Assembly: GCA_021323855.1 (NCBI GenBank)
Contig: JAJPKE010000045.1
Coordinates: forward strand, 558,001 to 622,000
Direction: 5' to 3'
DNA: 64,000 nt
From: Chloroflexota bacterium
GTDB taxonomy: Bacteria > Chloroflexota > Ktedonobacteria > Ktedonobacterales > JADMIN01
Shown here: piece after piece, positions 17,327 through 25,963 of the stretch
How the letters are laid out: each line of letters opens with the position of its first letter
Position numbering within the stretch: position 1 is the stretch's first letter
Notes under the pieces: generated by a model
Databases searched by the model: none
Seen by the model: the letters and a program-made list of their open reading frames with translations, nothing else
Told to the model about the DNA's origin: nothing
Program-made: the position numbers and the translations under genes

Positions 17327-18106
17327 TCACCTCCGCTGGAAGATAAACTCGTGGCTGCCCACTGTGACGAGATCGTTGTTTTTGAGCGGCACCGGATTGT
17401 GCGTCATCACGCCGTTGACGCCGATGCCGTTCGTGCTATGCAGGTCATAGATGATGAATTGGCCGTTCTCATAGCGAATCACCGCATGCTGGCGTGAGAC
17501 CTTCTTGTCGTTGACGACAACATCATTGGTCAGGTGCCGCCCGATATGCAGCACCGGACCCGGAAACGGCACCGGATTCCCCTTGACCGGACGATAAAGC
17601 GTCAGCCAGGCGGGAGGCATCGGCGCCGCCATTGCGCCGTTCTTCTGCGCCAGCGCCGCCGCCTGTTGCGGCGACATCGAAACCGTTTCATCCACGCCAT
17701 CTATCGGCGCAGCAGCGGGATTCGCCTGCGCCAGACGTGGGTCCACTGTCTCACATTCGATGCGCGCCTGCCCGGTGACGATGCCCTCGGCTTCGATGAA
17801 GCGAATCACGGGCCTGGAGGTCAGCGTGTAGCCACGGTCGCGCGCCACATCAATCAATACCTGCGCCAGTTGTTGCTGAAGGGACTGCGCGTAGGCGTTG
17901 AAGCGCACGTAGTCGTTCTTGTTCAGGTAGACATGATACAGATTCGGCGCCAGTTTTTTATCATGGCCAATCTGAAGATGGCTCTCCATTACACGTATCA
18001 GCTTGTTGGAGAGTTCAACTGGTTCCAGGCGCGTGCGGAACAGCCGGTTGAAGGGGCCTTCCACCGCACCCTGCATCGCATTTTCGAGTTTACTGAACAC
18101 GCCCAT
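17327..18106 (-). CDS. FhaA-like protein: DUF3662 domain plus C-terminal FHA domain
   Basis: The 259-residue cytoplasmic protein begins MGVFSKLENAMQGAVEGPF, typical of DUF3662, which occupies about residues 1-120. A linker follows, then an FHA domain with IGRHLTNDVVVNDKKVSRQH and DLHSTNGIGVNG. In mycobacteria FhaA binds the phosphorylated pseudokinase domain of MviN/MurJ and so controls peptidoglycan synthesis; the same role is inferred here from the adjacent FhaB-like and SEDS genes. It is the first gene of the group. The roughly 180 bases upstream may hold the operon promoter, but I saw no clear -35/-10 pair. Confidence 0.92.
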   Translation of the reverse strand: MGVFSKLENAMQGAVEGPFNRLFRTRLEPVELSNKLIRVMESHLQIGHDKKLAPNLYHVYLNKNDYVRFNAYAQSLQQQLAQVLIDVARDRGYTLTSRPVIRFIEAEGIVTGQARIECETVDPRLAQANPAAAPIDGVDETVSMSPQQAAALAQKNGAMAAPMPPAWLTLYRPVKGNPVPFPGPVLHIGRHLTNDVVVNDKKVSRQHAVIRYENGQFIIYDLHSTNGIGVNGVMTHNPVPLKNNDLVTVGSHEFIFQRR

Positions 18107-18288
18107 GTTCTTGCCCTACCGCTTTCTTGTGCCTGTTTGCCTCCGTGCCAATTGCCGGACTGTTCTGCACGCTGCATATGTCTGCACACGCTTATCTCTT
18201 ATCTATGACACTACCGCTTTGCGTTACTCTCTCTTGTTATACGTTCGCGCTCGATGGGTCGCTCTCATCATCCGCAGGATGGCAATTG

Positions 18289-19242
18289 CTAGCCTATCGC
18301 CAGCAAACTGCGTGCCTGTTCCACATCGGCGCTGATCTGCGCCTTCAGCGCCTCTATGCCGTTGAAGCGTTGCTCGTCGCGCAGCCGCGCCACGAACTCC
18401 ACCGCCAGAGGCAACCCATAGAGGTCCATACTCCCATCGAGCACGTGAACCTCCACCATCAGGCGTGGCTCCCCGCCGAAGGTCGGGCGAACGCCGATGT
18501 TGCAGACACCCGCATGACCAGCCTTCGTTTCGCCAGGAAGCCGCACGCGGACGGCGTAGACACCATTGGCTGGCAGCGTCTTCACGGCAGGAAGCCGCAG
18601 ATTTGCCGTAGGAAAGCCGATCAGGCGGCCACGTTGATCGCCGGTCACTACTTCCCCTATCAGAGTATACGCTCTGCCCAGGAGCCGTGTCGCATCGGTG
18701 AGCGTTCCGGCGCGGAGCAGCCCACGGATGCGGGTGCTGCTGACGCGCTCGTCGCCATCGCGCACCTCGTAGCTCTCCACGCTAAAGCCGCGTGCCTCGC
18801 CCAACCCGCGCAGATACTCGACGGTGCCCAATCGCTTGTGTCCGAGCGCGAAATCCGTGCCCTCCACCAACGCAATCGGTTGGCAGACGCTCGCCAGCAG
18901 GTCGAGAAACGCTTCCGGACTCAGGCTCGCCGTCTCCGTATCGAACGGGACCACCAGGGCGGCATCGAGCTGCCCCAGGCTGGCGAACAGCGCCAGTTTT
19001 TCATCGAGTGTCGAGAGCAGTTGCACCGTCGTATCAGGCCGCACGACCGATAGCGGCGACGGCCAGAATGTCACGGCGACCGCCTGTGCCCCACGCGCAT
19101 GCGCCAGTTCGGCGGCACGGGCGATCAACCGCTGATGGCCGAGATGAACGCCGTCAAAGAACCCGATGGTCAACACAGCGGGACCGAGCGGCTGGATAGT
19201 TCCCTTGAACGCTTGTAGATATTCGACGCGCATAATCCTCAT
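18289..19242 (-). CDS. ribF: Bifunctional riboflavin kinase/FMN adenylyltransferase
   Basis: RibF phosphorylates riboflavin to FMN and adenylates FMN to FAD. The N-terminal nucleotidyltransferase domain shows GFFDGVHLGHQRLI (HxGH-like motif) and the SSTRIR motif. The C-terminal flavokinase domain shows GRLIGFPTANL, NGVYAVRV and GVRPTFGG. The track opens at 19317, but the first 25 residues are not family-like. I place the start at the ATG of MRIMRVEYLQ (317 residues); the ATG 9 bases later, with GAGG just upstream, is equally possible. Its usual partner truB is absent. The gene stands about 180 bases beyond the FhaA-like gene on the same strand. Confidence 0.93.
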   Translation of the reverse strand: MRIMRVEYLQAFKGTIQPLGPAVLTIGFFDGVHLGHQRLIARAAELAHARGAQAVAVTFWPSPLSVVRPDTTVQLLSTLDEKLALFASLGQLDAALVVPFDTETASLSPEAFLDLLASVCQPIALVEGTDFALGHKRLGTVEYLRGLGEARGFSVESYEVRDGDERVSSTRIRGLLRAGTLTDATRLLGRAYTLIGEVVTGDQRGRLIGFPTANLRLPAVKTLPANGVYAVRVRLPGETKAGHAGVCNIGVRPTFGGEPRLMVEVHVLDGSMDLYGLPLAVEFVARLRDEQRFNGIEALKAQISADVEQARSLLAIG

Positions 19243-19310
19243 TTTCTCCGTCTCGCCCGCTATCGTATCACGGCTGAGGCGCCGTCGCAACGAATGCGGA
19301 CAGGCGGTGA

Positions 19311-19353
19311 ACCTCACCCCCTGGCCCCCTCTCCCGCGAGGAGAGGGGGAACC
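19311..19353. repeat. C-rich/G-rich intergenic repeat, copy 2
   Basis: ACCTCACCCCCTGGCCCCCT is followed by CTCCCGCGAGGAGAGGGGGAACC. It is related to the copies at 11500 and 31007 and lies in the 360-base non-coding gap 19243-19605 between ribF and the osmolyte transporter. Confidence 0.6.
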
Positions 19354-19535
19354 AGCGTCGAACCCTCGCCCTCTGACCCCGTTCCTGCCGAGAGCGGGAG
19401 AACGACGGCGGAGTGATTATAGTGCGCGAACTATCTCTTGCGTTCACTCTAATAGAACGACATGGAAGCCGCGCCTGCGTGTGATTCGCCTCACATTTCC
19501 TGGTATGTCTGCATATTTCCGCACAGATTCAGATA

Positions 19536-19577
19536 AAAATGAGGGATGGCAAGACACCGTATATGTCTCGCCATCCC
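19536..19577 (-). terminator. Rho-independent terminator of the osmolyte ABC transporter operon
   Basis: On the minus strand GGGATGGCGAGAC and GTCTTGCCATCCC pair (one mismatch) around ATATACG and are followed by CATTTTTATC. It lies about 30 bases past the substrate-binding protein stop, exactly where the operon should end. Confidence 0.88.
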
Positions 19578-19605
19578 CACATGGTTGCCGGGCAACCGAA
19601 TCGGT

Positions 19606-20520
19606 TTACAACAGGCCGACGCTGGTCAGCCAGTCTTTGGCCACCTGATGTACTGTTTCATGCTGCACCTGTACCTTAGCGATCAGTTGCAGGATGATAT
19701 CGGTCGTCAGTTTGCTCTCCAACGGTTTGAGAATATTGGCGATCTGTGGCGACTGCGAGAGCACATCGTCGCGGATGATCGGCGCAGGATTATAGATCGG
19801 GAAGACATTCTGCGTGTCTTTGAGGACCACGAAGTTGTCGGTGACGATGCTGGTGTCCGTGGTGTAGCACACATTCAGGTCGGCATCGCCATGCTGAACC
19901 GACTGATAGGTCAATTCGGCGTCTTCCTGCACGACATTCTTGAAGGTCACATTATACCCATGCTCCACCGGCTGCACTGCCGCTGTCAAACCATCCGGCG
20001 GGGTCGCAATGGTGAGCTGACCGTTGTGGGCTGTCAGGTCATTCAGCGAGCTGAGGCCGTCACTCTGCGCCTTTGACTGCGACGTGCAGATGCCGTAACT
20101 GTCGTTCAGGCCATAGGCGGGGTCGAGCCAGGTGATGTGGTATTTTTGCTCGTATTGCTGTTTGACGGTGTTGTAGGCCGCCTGAGCGTCCTGAGTCGCA
20201 GGAAGTTTGAGGATGGCGCTCAGCGCAGTTCCGGTAAACTCCGGATACATGCTCACCTGATTGCTCTGAATCGCCTGAAAGAGAATCGGCGTATCGCCCA
20301 GGGCGAGCTTCAAGGTGACGTTGTAGCCATTCTTCTGCAAGAGCAGTGAGTACATGGTGGCAAGCAATTGACCATCAGTATCTTTCTTGCTGCCAATCGT
20401 CAGATTGGGTTTGCCAGAACCGCTCCCACCGCCGCCGCAACCGGCCAGCGTCAATACGACCATCAACAGGACCACGCCTAGCAGCTTGGCGATGTGCGAG
20501 GTCCGAACTTGCGAAATCAT
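19606..20520 (-). CDS. Glycine betaine/choline-type ABC transporter substrate-binding lipoprotein (OpuAC/OpuCC-like)
   Basis: The 304-residue protein has a signal peptide ending in a lipobox, LTLAGC (Cys28), followed by a Gly/Ser linker. The mature part begins NLTIGSKKDTDGQLLATMYS and contains SNQVSMYPEFTGTALSAIL, TDTSIVTDNFVVLKD and the C-terminal TTDIILQLIAKV, all typical of the OpuAC (PF04069) quaternary-ammonium binding fold. It would deliver betaine, choline or carnitine to the two permeases encoded upstream. GGAGGAACGAGA precedes the ATG. It is the last gene of the four-gene unit, separated by 214 bases from the preceding permease. Confidence 0.92.
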   Translation of the reverse strand: MISQVRTSHIAKLLGVVLLMVVLTLAGCGGGGSGSGKPNLTIGSKKDTDGQLLATMYSLLLQKNGYNVTLKLALGDTPILFQAIQSNQVSMYPEFTGTALSAILKLPATQDAQAAYNTVKQQYEQKYHITWLDPAYGLNDSYGICTSQSKAQSDGLSSLNDLTAHNGQLTIATPPDGLTAAVQPVEHGYNVTFKNVVQEDAELTYQSVQHGDADLNVCYTTDTSIVTDNFVVLKDTQNVFPIYNPAPIIRDDVLSQSPQIANILKPLESKLTTDIILQLIAKVQVQHETVHQVAKDWLTSVGLL

Positions 20521-20734
20521 TCTCGTTCCTCCGAAACATACTCACTAATGGTGAAGAACTGTGTACCAGGTGGCAACCCCCATTGCCATCTGTCAACCGG
20601 CACGGACTTCAATCGAAGGAATCCGTGGGTGCGTATAGACACATGCGGCCCCTCCCAGATGGATTCGCATGGATACGCCTGAGAACAGGCTGGATAACAG
20701 CACAACAATAGTGTGCTGCTGAGAGATACACGCT

Positions 20735-21457
20735 TCATGCCGCCAGTGGTTGATCGCTGCTGGCGGCTGCCTGCGTAGGCGCTTCTTCGGCGCTGGGTTG
20801 CGATACACGTAGGCCGGCAGGCGTCAATAGACGCTGGACCCCAGCTAACGCTACCTCAAAGAGTAAGGCCAGCAACGCGACCGGGATAACACCAGCCAGC
20901 ACGATTGGGATATTGATCAACCCCAAACCGCCGATGATATAGTCGCCGTAGCCAGCGCCACCGATCAGCGCAGCCAGCGGCGCGGTCGCCACGATCTGTA
21001 CGGCGGCGGTGCGGACGCCAGCCGCCACAACGGGCAACGTCAGCGGAATCTGGATGCGCCACAAGACCTGTAGGGAGGTCATTCCCATGCCGCGAGCGGC
21101 GTCTACGGTTGCGGCATCAATACCGCGCAGACCAGCAATTGTATTCAGCAAGATCGGCGGAATGCCGATGACGGTCAGCGCAATTACCGCTGGCTTGAAT
21201 CCGAGTCCCAGATAGGGATAGGCAAGCGCAAAAAAGACCAGCGTCGGCACTGCGCGCATCAATCCCGTGAAGTTGGTGAGCAGGAACGCTGAAATCTGGC
21301 GTTGTGCCACGAGAATGCCAAGCGGAAGCGCGACGACGATAGCCAGAAGCGTTGAGACGATGCACAGTTGCAGGTAGATCACCGTCTCTGAGATGAAAGA
21401 AGGCTCTGGCGCTGGATTTTGGATGAATTGCCACATTTGTCCGAGCAACTCGAACAT
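20735..21457 (-). CDS. Osmolyte ABC transporter permease (OpuCB/OpuCD-like)
   Basis: The 240-residue integral membrane protein has five to six helices and the cytoplasmic EAA-loop pattern AATVDAARGMGMTSLQVLWRIQIPLTLPVV that couples to the ATPase. The segment GAGYGDYIIGGLGLINIPIVLAG is characteristic of betaine/choline permeases. It pairs with the neighbouring permease to form the channel. AGGGGAGG lies 5 bases before the ATG. The extreme C-terminus is Ala/Gln-rich and probably disordered. Spacing to the upstream permease gene is 53 bases. Confidence 0.92.
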   Translation of the reverse strand: MFELLGQMWQFIQNPAPEPSFISETVIYLQLCIVSTLLAIVVALPLGILVAQRQISAFLLTNFTGLMRAVPTLVFFALAYPYLGLGFKPAVIALTVIGIPPILLNTIAGLRGIDAATVDAARGMGMTSLQVLWRIQIPLTLPVVAAGVRTAAVQIVATAPLAALIGGAGYGDYIIGGLGLINIPIVLAGVIPVALLALLFEVALAGVQRLLTPAGLRVSQPSAEEAPTQAAASSDQPLAA

Positions 21458-21510
21458 TGTGCCTCCCCTTTCTCCCTACCTTCCAACAGGATATCGTTTG
21501 AGTTCGTGCG

Positions 21511-22176
21511 CTAAGCAGCGGACACGACCTGCTGGCCACGCGCCAGGAACGATTGCAATCCCAGCAACAGTAAATCGGCTCCGACTGCCAGGACGATAAT
21601 GGTAATAGCACCGGCAATCAGTTGTTCGGGATAATGATTGCTGATACCCTGAAAGATTAAAAAGCCCAGGCTTTCCACACCGACCAGCGGTGCGACGGTG
21701 GCGATACCGATAGTGGTGACGACGACCACTCGTATGCCTGCGACGATCACTGGCAGCGCCAGCGGCAGCGTCACGCGCAACTGAAGCTGGATGGGATTCA
21801 TTCCCATTGCCCGCCCTACCTCAATTAAGGCCGGATCAACCGCCCGGACGGCGGCGACAATATTCCGGATCAGCACCACCTGTGCATACAGCACCAGCGG
21901 AATGACAACAGTTGAGTCATTGCTCAAGCCACCGAACGGTGTGGAAACCAGTAGCGGGAGCAACGCCAGGCTGGGGATGGTATAGATGATGCCTGCCGCA
22001 GTTACCACCGGCAGATAGAGCCGCTTGTAACGCACGACCAGGAAGGCCAGCGGAAAGGCGATGATGAGCGCAATTGCCAGGCTCACGAATGTGAGGCGCA
22101 AATGTGTCAGCAGCAAATTGGGAATGCTCATCGGGTCTGTCATATCCCAGTTGGCGCCGTTGAAGATGTAGCTCAT
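21511..22176 (-). CDS. Osmolyte ABC transporter permease (OpuCB/OpuCD-like), second subunit
   Basis: The 221-residue protein is a paralogue of the next permease. It has an N-terminal short periplasmic or cytoplasmic start, then helices such as LRLTFVSLAIALIIAFPLAF and VTAAGIIYTIPSLALLPLLV, and the EAA loop DPALIEVGRAMGMNPIQLQL followed by TLPLALPVIVAG. Two different permease subunits per importer are usual for OpuB/OpuC systems. It follows the ATPase gene by about 80 bases. Confidence 0.92.
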   Translation of the reverse strand: MSYIFNGANWDMTDPMSIPNLLLTHLRLTFVSLAIALIIAFPLAFLVVRYKRLYLPVVTAAGIIYTIPSLALLPLLVSTPFGGLSNDSTVVIPLVLYAQVVLIRNIVAAVRAVDPALIEVGRAMGMNPIQLQLRVTLPLALPVIVAGIRVVVVTTIGIATVAPLVGVESLGFLIFQGISNHYPEQLIAGAITIIVLAVGADLLLLGLQSFLARGQQVVSAA

Positions 22177-22254
22177 GCCAGGATCGCTTTCCTTTGTCCT
22201 CTGCCCTCACGCGCTCCTCGATACATCGGTAGAAGCGGCGCTCTCATTGATGCG

Positions 22255-23292
22255 CTAGCGCGAAACGGGCGCTGCGTCTCCAGCACTCTCTGGCTCAACA
22301 TCCGGCGTAACACCTGCGTCAACCAGATGGCCGCCACCAGCGCGCAGCCCGCGCGAGATGCTTGCCAGCGAAACCTGTCCGGCAATCGTCTTGTCGCCGT
22401 TCTCGATGGTCAGCGCGGTGGCGTCGCTCTGCATCAGCCGCAGCATCGCTTGTAGCAGCGACGTATCGGCGGCGATGCGTTCGCCTGCGCCATCAGCGCC
22501 GTTGTGCGTGGCCGGTTCCAGCGCCGCCGTCACCGGCAAATACTCGAACTGGCGCAGGATATTGTCAGCGCCAAGCAATTTGCGCACAAAGTCATCAGCC
22601 GGTCGCGCCAGTAGTTCCACCGGCGTCCCTTCCTGAATCAGCTTGCCATCGGACATCACGACAATTTGATCGCCCAGCTTGAGGGCTTCTTCGACATCGT
22701 GCGTTACGAAGAGGATGGTCTTGCGCACGCCCTGCTGAATGCGCAACAGTTCGTCCTGCATACGTTCGCGGGTGATGGCGTCCAGCGCGCCGAACGGCTC
22801 ATCCATCAGCAGCACTTCCGGGTCGGCGGCCAGCGCTCGCGCCAGGCCGACACGCTGCTGTTGTCCACCGCTGAGCTGGCGCGGATAGCGTTTGCGATAT
22901 TCGGCGGGATCGAGGCCGACGAGGCGGAGCAACTCATCTACACGTTCGCGCGTCTCGCTGGCGGATTTGCCGAGAATCGAGGGCACGACGCGCACGTTGT
23001 CTTCGATGGAAAGATGCGGGAACAACCCCACCTGTTGAATGACATAGCCGATGCCGCGTCGCAATTCGATGGGATTCTGCGCGGTTGTGGCAATGCCGTT
23101 GATCTGAATCTCGCCGGAGGTGGGATCAATCAGGCGGTTGACCATGCGTAGGAGCGTCGTCTTGCCGGAGCCGGAGGTGCCCAGCAGCATGCAAATTGCA
23201 CCCTCGCGCACCGTAAAACTGACATGATCTACAGCAGCGGCTTTGGCGCCCTCATACGTTTTGGTCACGTCTCTAAACGCGATCTTTGCCAT
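22255..23292 (-). CDS. Osmolyte ABC transporter ATP-binding protein (OpuCA-like)
   Basis: The 345-residue ATPase shows Walker A GTSGSGKTT (Lys44), the signature LSGGQQQR, Walker B VLLMDEPFGALD and the switch His in FVTHDVEEALK. The first 240 residues match the glycine betaine/proline ATPase branch. The remaining 100 residues sit where OpuCA proteins carry CBS domains that sense ionic strength, but only one weak CBS-like stretch (DTSLLQAMLRLMQSDATALTI) can be seen. AAAGGAGG lies 8 bases ahead of the ATG. It opens the operon. An inverted repeat at 23437-23479 lies upstream and might be its operator. Confidence 0.93.
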   Translation of the reverse strand: MAKIAFRDVTKTYEGAKAAAVDHVSFTVREGAICMLLGTSGSGKTTLLRMVNRLIDPTSGEIQINGIATTAQNPIELRRGIGYVIQQVGLFPHLSIEDNVRVVPSILGKSASETRERVDELLRLVGLDPAEYRKRYPRQLSGGQQQRVGLARALAADPEVLLMDEPFGALDAITRERMQDELLRIQQGVRKTILFVTHDVEEALKLGDQIVVMSDGKLIQEGTPVELLARPADDFVRKLLGADNILRQFEYLPVTAALEPATHNGADGAGERIAADTSLLQAMLRLMQSDATALTIENGDKTIAGQVSLASISRGLRAGGGHLVDAGVTPDVEPESAGDAAPVSR

Positions 23293-23436
23293 GTCCGCGC
23301 CTCCTTTCGTGGGCTGGATATCATCTCACATTGCTCAGTTATCGCATTGGATATCCAGCGTCGGGCAAGCTCTCGAACCGGCTGTTAGACAATACCGTCT
23401 GGGGACGCCTAAAGTCAAGGTCAGAAAACATAAGAA

Positions 23437-23479
23437 GTGAACATTCGTTCTTCTGTCAGGATTCGTCAGGAATGTTCAC
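23437..23479. promoter_or_regulatory. Perfect 10-bp inverted repeat between DUF427 and the osmolyte operon
   Basis: GTGAACATTC at 23437-23446 is matched exactly by GAATGTTCAC at 23470-23479, with a 23-base spacer. It sits about 145 bases upstream of the ABC operon start and just past the DUF427 stop. It has no U tract, so an operator or mRNA-end hairpin are both possible. Confidence 0.5.
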
Positions 23480-23485
23480 ATCTTC

Positions 23486-23785
23486 TCACGACTCTGCGGC
23501 GGAGTCCGTCACCTGAACGCCATGCCAGAAGGCGACATAGTTGGTGATCTGCTTCGCCGCGTCTTTGGGTGCGGGATAGTACCACGCGGCGTCTTTGTTC
23601 TCCTGGCCGTTGACCACGACGGAGTAATAGCTGGCCTCGCCCTTCCAGGGGCAGGTAGTATGGGTGGCGCTTTCGCTGAAATAGGCGCGATTCACCGCAT
23701 CCGGTGGGAAATAGTGGTTGCCCTCGGTGATGATAGTTTTATCGCTCTCTGCCAGCGTCGCGCCATTCCAAACGGCTTTCATCAT
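23486..23785 (-). CDS. DUF427 family protein
   Basis: The 99-residue protein matches DUF427 throughout: MKAVWNGATLAESDKTIITE, the HYFPPDAV segment, the conserved TTCPWKGEASYYSV motif and AAWYYPAPKDAA ending in YVAFWHGVQV. The family has a small beta-rich fold of unknown biochemical role, common in environmental bacteria and fungi. GAGGAG lies about 8 bases before the first ATG. It is transcribed towards the osmolyte operon but is separated from it by the inverted repeat. Confidence 0.9.
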   Translation of the reverse strand: MMKAVWNGATLAESDKTIITEGNHYFPPDAVNRAYFSESATHTTCPWKGEASYYSVVVNGQENKDAAWYYPAPKDAAKQITNYVAFWHGVQVTDSAAES

Positions 23786-23912
23786 GGTGCTTGCTCCTCT
23801 GCCTGCTACATGTGTGTTTTGCTGTGTAGTGCTCTAAGCTACACAAAATGAAGTATAGGGTGACATGGGCAGGCGAGTCAACCGCTGTGACATGCCAAAG
23901 GGATATCGAGGC

Positions 23913-24464
23913 TTACTGATGCTTTCTGTAACGACGGCTGGCAGCTATTGCTGTGATGATTGCGCCAAATATGATTGCAGCATATCCTAACAATGAGAGG
24001 TATCCACCAATATCGGTCTGAGGGGCAAAAGCCCCGTCATTGCTCGGAGAAATGAGCAGAAATTGGGTTCCGAAAAATCCGCAGATGCCAACAATACCAC
24101 TGAGCAGCAGTACAGGTAACAAAAAGCGTAGCCTGCCTCTCGCTACCAGTATCAGCAGTAGCCCGCTTACGGTACCCAGCACAGGCAAAGAGAGCAGGAC
24201 TGGGAGTAATTGCGGGAGGGCAAAGGGATTATTTGGAGGCATGGGCACAAACGGCTGCGTGTCAGCAGGGCCGAGGTCGGCACATGAAATGTGCATATCA
24301 GGCGTAGGGCAGTAATGTTTCCACTGAAAATAGAGCGCAGCAAATGCCACTCCACTGCCAAGAAGCATCAGTCCAATGCCTGAGAGAAATTGCCAGTCGG
24401 GGCGTCTCCTGGTGCGTGGAGTATTTGCTCTCTCACTTGCTTCAGTTGGGGGCTGCAACGACAT
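23913..24464 (-). CDS. Membrane protein of unknown function
   Basis: From the ATG at 24464 (Shine-Dalgarno AAGGGAA about 5 bases upstream) the protein has 183 residues; the 46 extra residues in the ORF track are unlikely. Four hydrophobic segments are visible: FLSGIGLMLLGSGVAFAALY, QLLPVLLSLPVLGTVSGLLL, FLLPVLLLSGIVGICGFFG and LSLLGYAAIIFGAIITAIAA. The Cys-containing loop after the first segment would face outward. I do not recognise a family. It is divergent from the Fur-family gene, with about 220 bases between. Confidence 0.7.
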   Translation of the reverse strand: MSLQPPTEASERANTPRTRRRPDWQFLSGIGLMLLGSGVAFAALYFQWKHYCPTPDMHISCADLGPADTQPFVPMPPNNPFALPQLLPVLLSLPVLGTVSGLLLILVARGRLRFLLPVLLLSGIVGICGFFGTQFLLISPSNDGAFAPQTDIGGYLSLLGYAAIIFGAIITAIAASRRYRKHQ

Positions 24465-24688
24465 GTACTTCCCTTTTCTGGCTAATATCCTCCTAATTAT
24501 GAGTGTTATAGCGGGAAAGGAGGAGCCTACTTCTATCTCCTCGAACGCATCATACAGCACATTGTGACAGGGAAGAGTGTCATGCTGGCAATACTGCTGC
24601 ACAGCGAACAGTGCCTCCCCAAACCAATAATGTAGAAGCCAATGGTATGCTATGCTGACGGAAACAGCTTTTCAGGGATGCACATGTC

Positions 24689-25174
24689 ATGAGCCATCAT
24701 TCAGACGCTACACCACAACAGCAAAGGGCGGATTTCGCGGCGCGGCTGCGCGCACTGAAGCTCCGTGTGACGCCGCCGCGCATCCTGGTGCTGGAAACGC
24801 TCAGCGCCGCCGGGGGACACATGACGGCGGACGCCATCATGCAGCATATCGCTGAGCGCTATCCGTCGGTCAATCTGACGACGGTGTATCGCACGCTCGA
24901 TACGCTGGTCTCGGCTGGGCTGGTGACGCAGACGGACCTGGGCAACGGCGCAACCTCTTTTGAATTGCAGGGCGACACCCCACACCATCACCTCGTCTGT
25001 TCGCGTTGCGGTGGCGCCATCGAGGTGGATGATGCGCTGCTGGCCCCGTTGCGCGAGCGTCTGCTGCGCGACTACGGGTTCCGCGCGGAAACGCACCACC
25101 TGGCGATCTTCGGCCTCTGCGCCGGCTGCCAGCGTTCCCAGGAACCGGCAGACCAGGATACTCCTCTTCTGTAG
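24689..25174 (+). CDS. Fur-family metal-responsive repressor (Fur/Zur/PerR/Nur type)
   Basis: The 161-residue protein has the N-terminal winged helix (LRVTPPRILVLETLSAAGGH, then NLTTVYRTLDTLVSAGLVT) and a C-terminal dimerisation/metal domain with HHHLVCSRCGG and a second CAGC pair. These supply the structural Zn(Cys)4 site and part of the regulatory site. Which metal or peroxide it senses cannot be told. A NiCoT nickel/cobalt transporter lies 1.8 kb downstream, so a Nur-like role is one hypothesis. An extended -10 candidate (TGGTATGCT, about 24643-24651) lies 40 bases ahead of the ATG. Confidence 0.92.
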   Translation: MSHHSDATPQQQRADFAARLRALKLRVTPPRILVLETLSAAGGHMTADAIMQHIAERYPSVNLTTVYRTLDTLVSAGLVTQTDLGNGATSFELQGDTPHHHLVCSRCGGAIEVDDALLAPLRERLLRDYGFRAETHHLAIFGLCAGCQRSQEPADQDTPLL

Positions 25175-25231
25175 TGAATTGCACCATCGCTCGCCCTTGA
25201 CCTTTTCCATTTTCTGTCTTAGTGTATTCTG

Positions 25232-25249
25232 TGAATGAACGTTCTTTCA
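25232..25249. promoter_or_regulatory. TetR-type operator
   Basis: TGAATGAACGTTCTTTCA is an 18-bp palindrome with a single mismatched pair (ideal TGAATGAACGTTCATTCA). It is 28 bases upstream of the TetR start and matches the usual form of TetR-family operators, so autoregulation of the TetR-hydrolase operon is likely. Confidence 0.75.
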
Positions 25250-25276
25250 TCATAATAAACGAGAGTGGAAGGTGAA

Positions 25277-25912
25277 ATGCCTATGCCACGGCCAGCAGCG
25301 AGCGAATCCACGCGCCAGGAGCTACGAACGCAACGACGCATGGAAATTCTCCAGGCTGCTGCTCCAGTCTTTGCGCGCAAAGGGTTCGCCGGTACAAAGA
25401 TTACCGATCTTATGGCTGCTGCGCAGATGAGCCAGGGGCTACTGTATCGCTACTTCACCAGCAAAGATGACGTGTTCATTGCTATTGTCGAGGCGGCGGT
25501 TCAGCACTCCATTGACATCGCCCGGCAGGCAGAGGCGCGAAGCGGTAGCCCGCTGGAACGGCTGCGGTGGTTTGTCGAGACATATCTGCCGCCGCAATAC
25601 GAGCATCCCGAATACGCGCTCGTCGTTGCCCATGCGCTCACCAATGAGGCGGTTCCGGCGGAGGTGCGTGTGCATACCTCACGCTATCTTATCGAGTTTA
25701 TTGGCATCATCCGCGATCTTATTAGCGAAGGCCAAATGGCCGGTGAGATCATCCAGCGGGATGCCGAGCAACTTGCCGTCCATCTGCTCGCTGCGTTGCA
25801 TGGGCTTGCCGCCGGAACCGCCTTTCTTGGGGCAGCCTCTGCCCAAGAGCAGGCCCTCCGCTTTCCCGAACCAGAGATTTTGTTGCTGGCGTTGCGGCCA
25901 GACCATTCCTAA
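25277..25912 (+). CDS. TetR/AcrR family transcriptional repressor
   Basis: The 211-residue protein begins with basic residues and a TetR HTH (RRMEILQAAAPVFARKGFAG, then LMAAAQMSQGLLYRYFTSKD, residues about 20-67), followed by an all-helical ligand and dimer domain. TetR proteins repress adjacent genes until a small ligand binds. The start is ATG 25277 with GGAAGG just upstream; ATG 25283 and the track's GTG 25265 are alternatives. A palindromic operator lies directly upstream. The alpha/beta hydrolase gene begins 51 bases downstream with its own GGAGG, so the two form a probable operon. Confidence 0.93.
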   Translation: MPMPRPAASESTRQELRTQRRMEILQAAAPVFARKGFAGTKITDLMAAAQMSQGLLYRYFTSKDDVFIAIVEAAVQHSIDIARQAEARSGSPLERLRWFVETYLPPQYEHPEYALVVAHALTNEAVPAEVRVHTSRYLIEFIGIIRDLISEGQMAGEIIQRDAEQLAVHLLAALHGLAAGTAFLGAASAQEQALRFPEPEILLLALRPDHS

Positions 25913-25963
25913 ACACAGGCAACAACATCGCCAACCCCATAAACACCCACAGGAGGTGTACGT

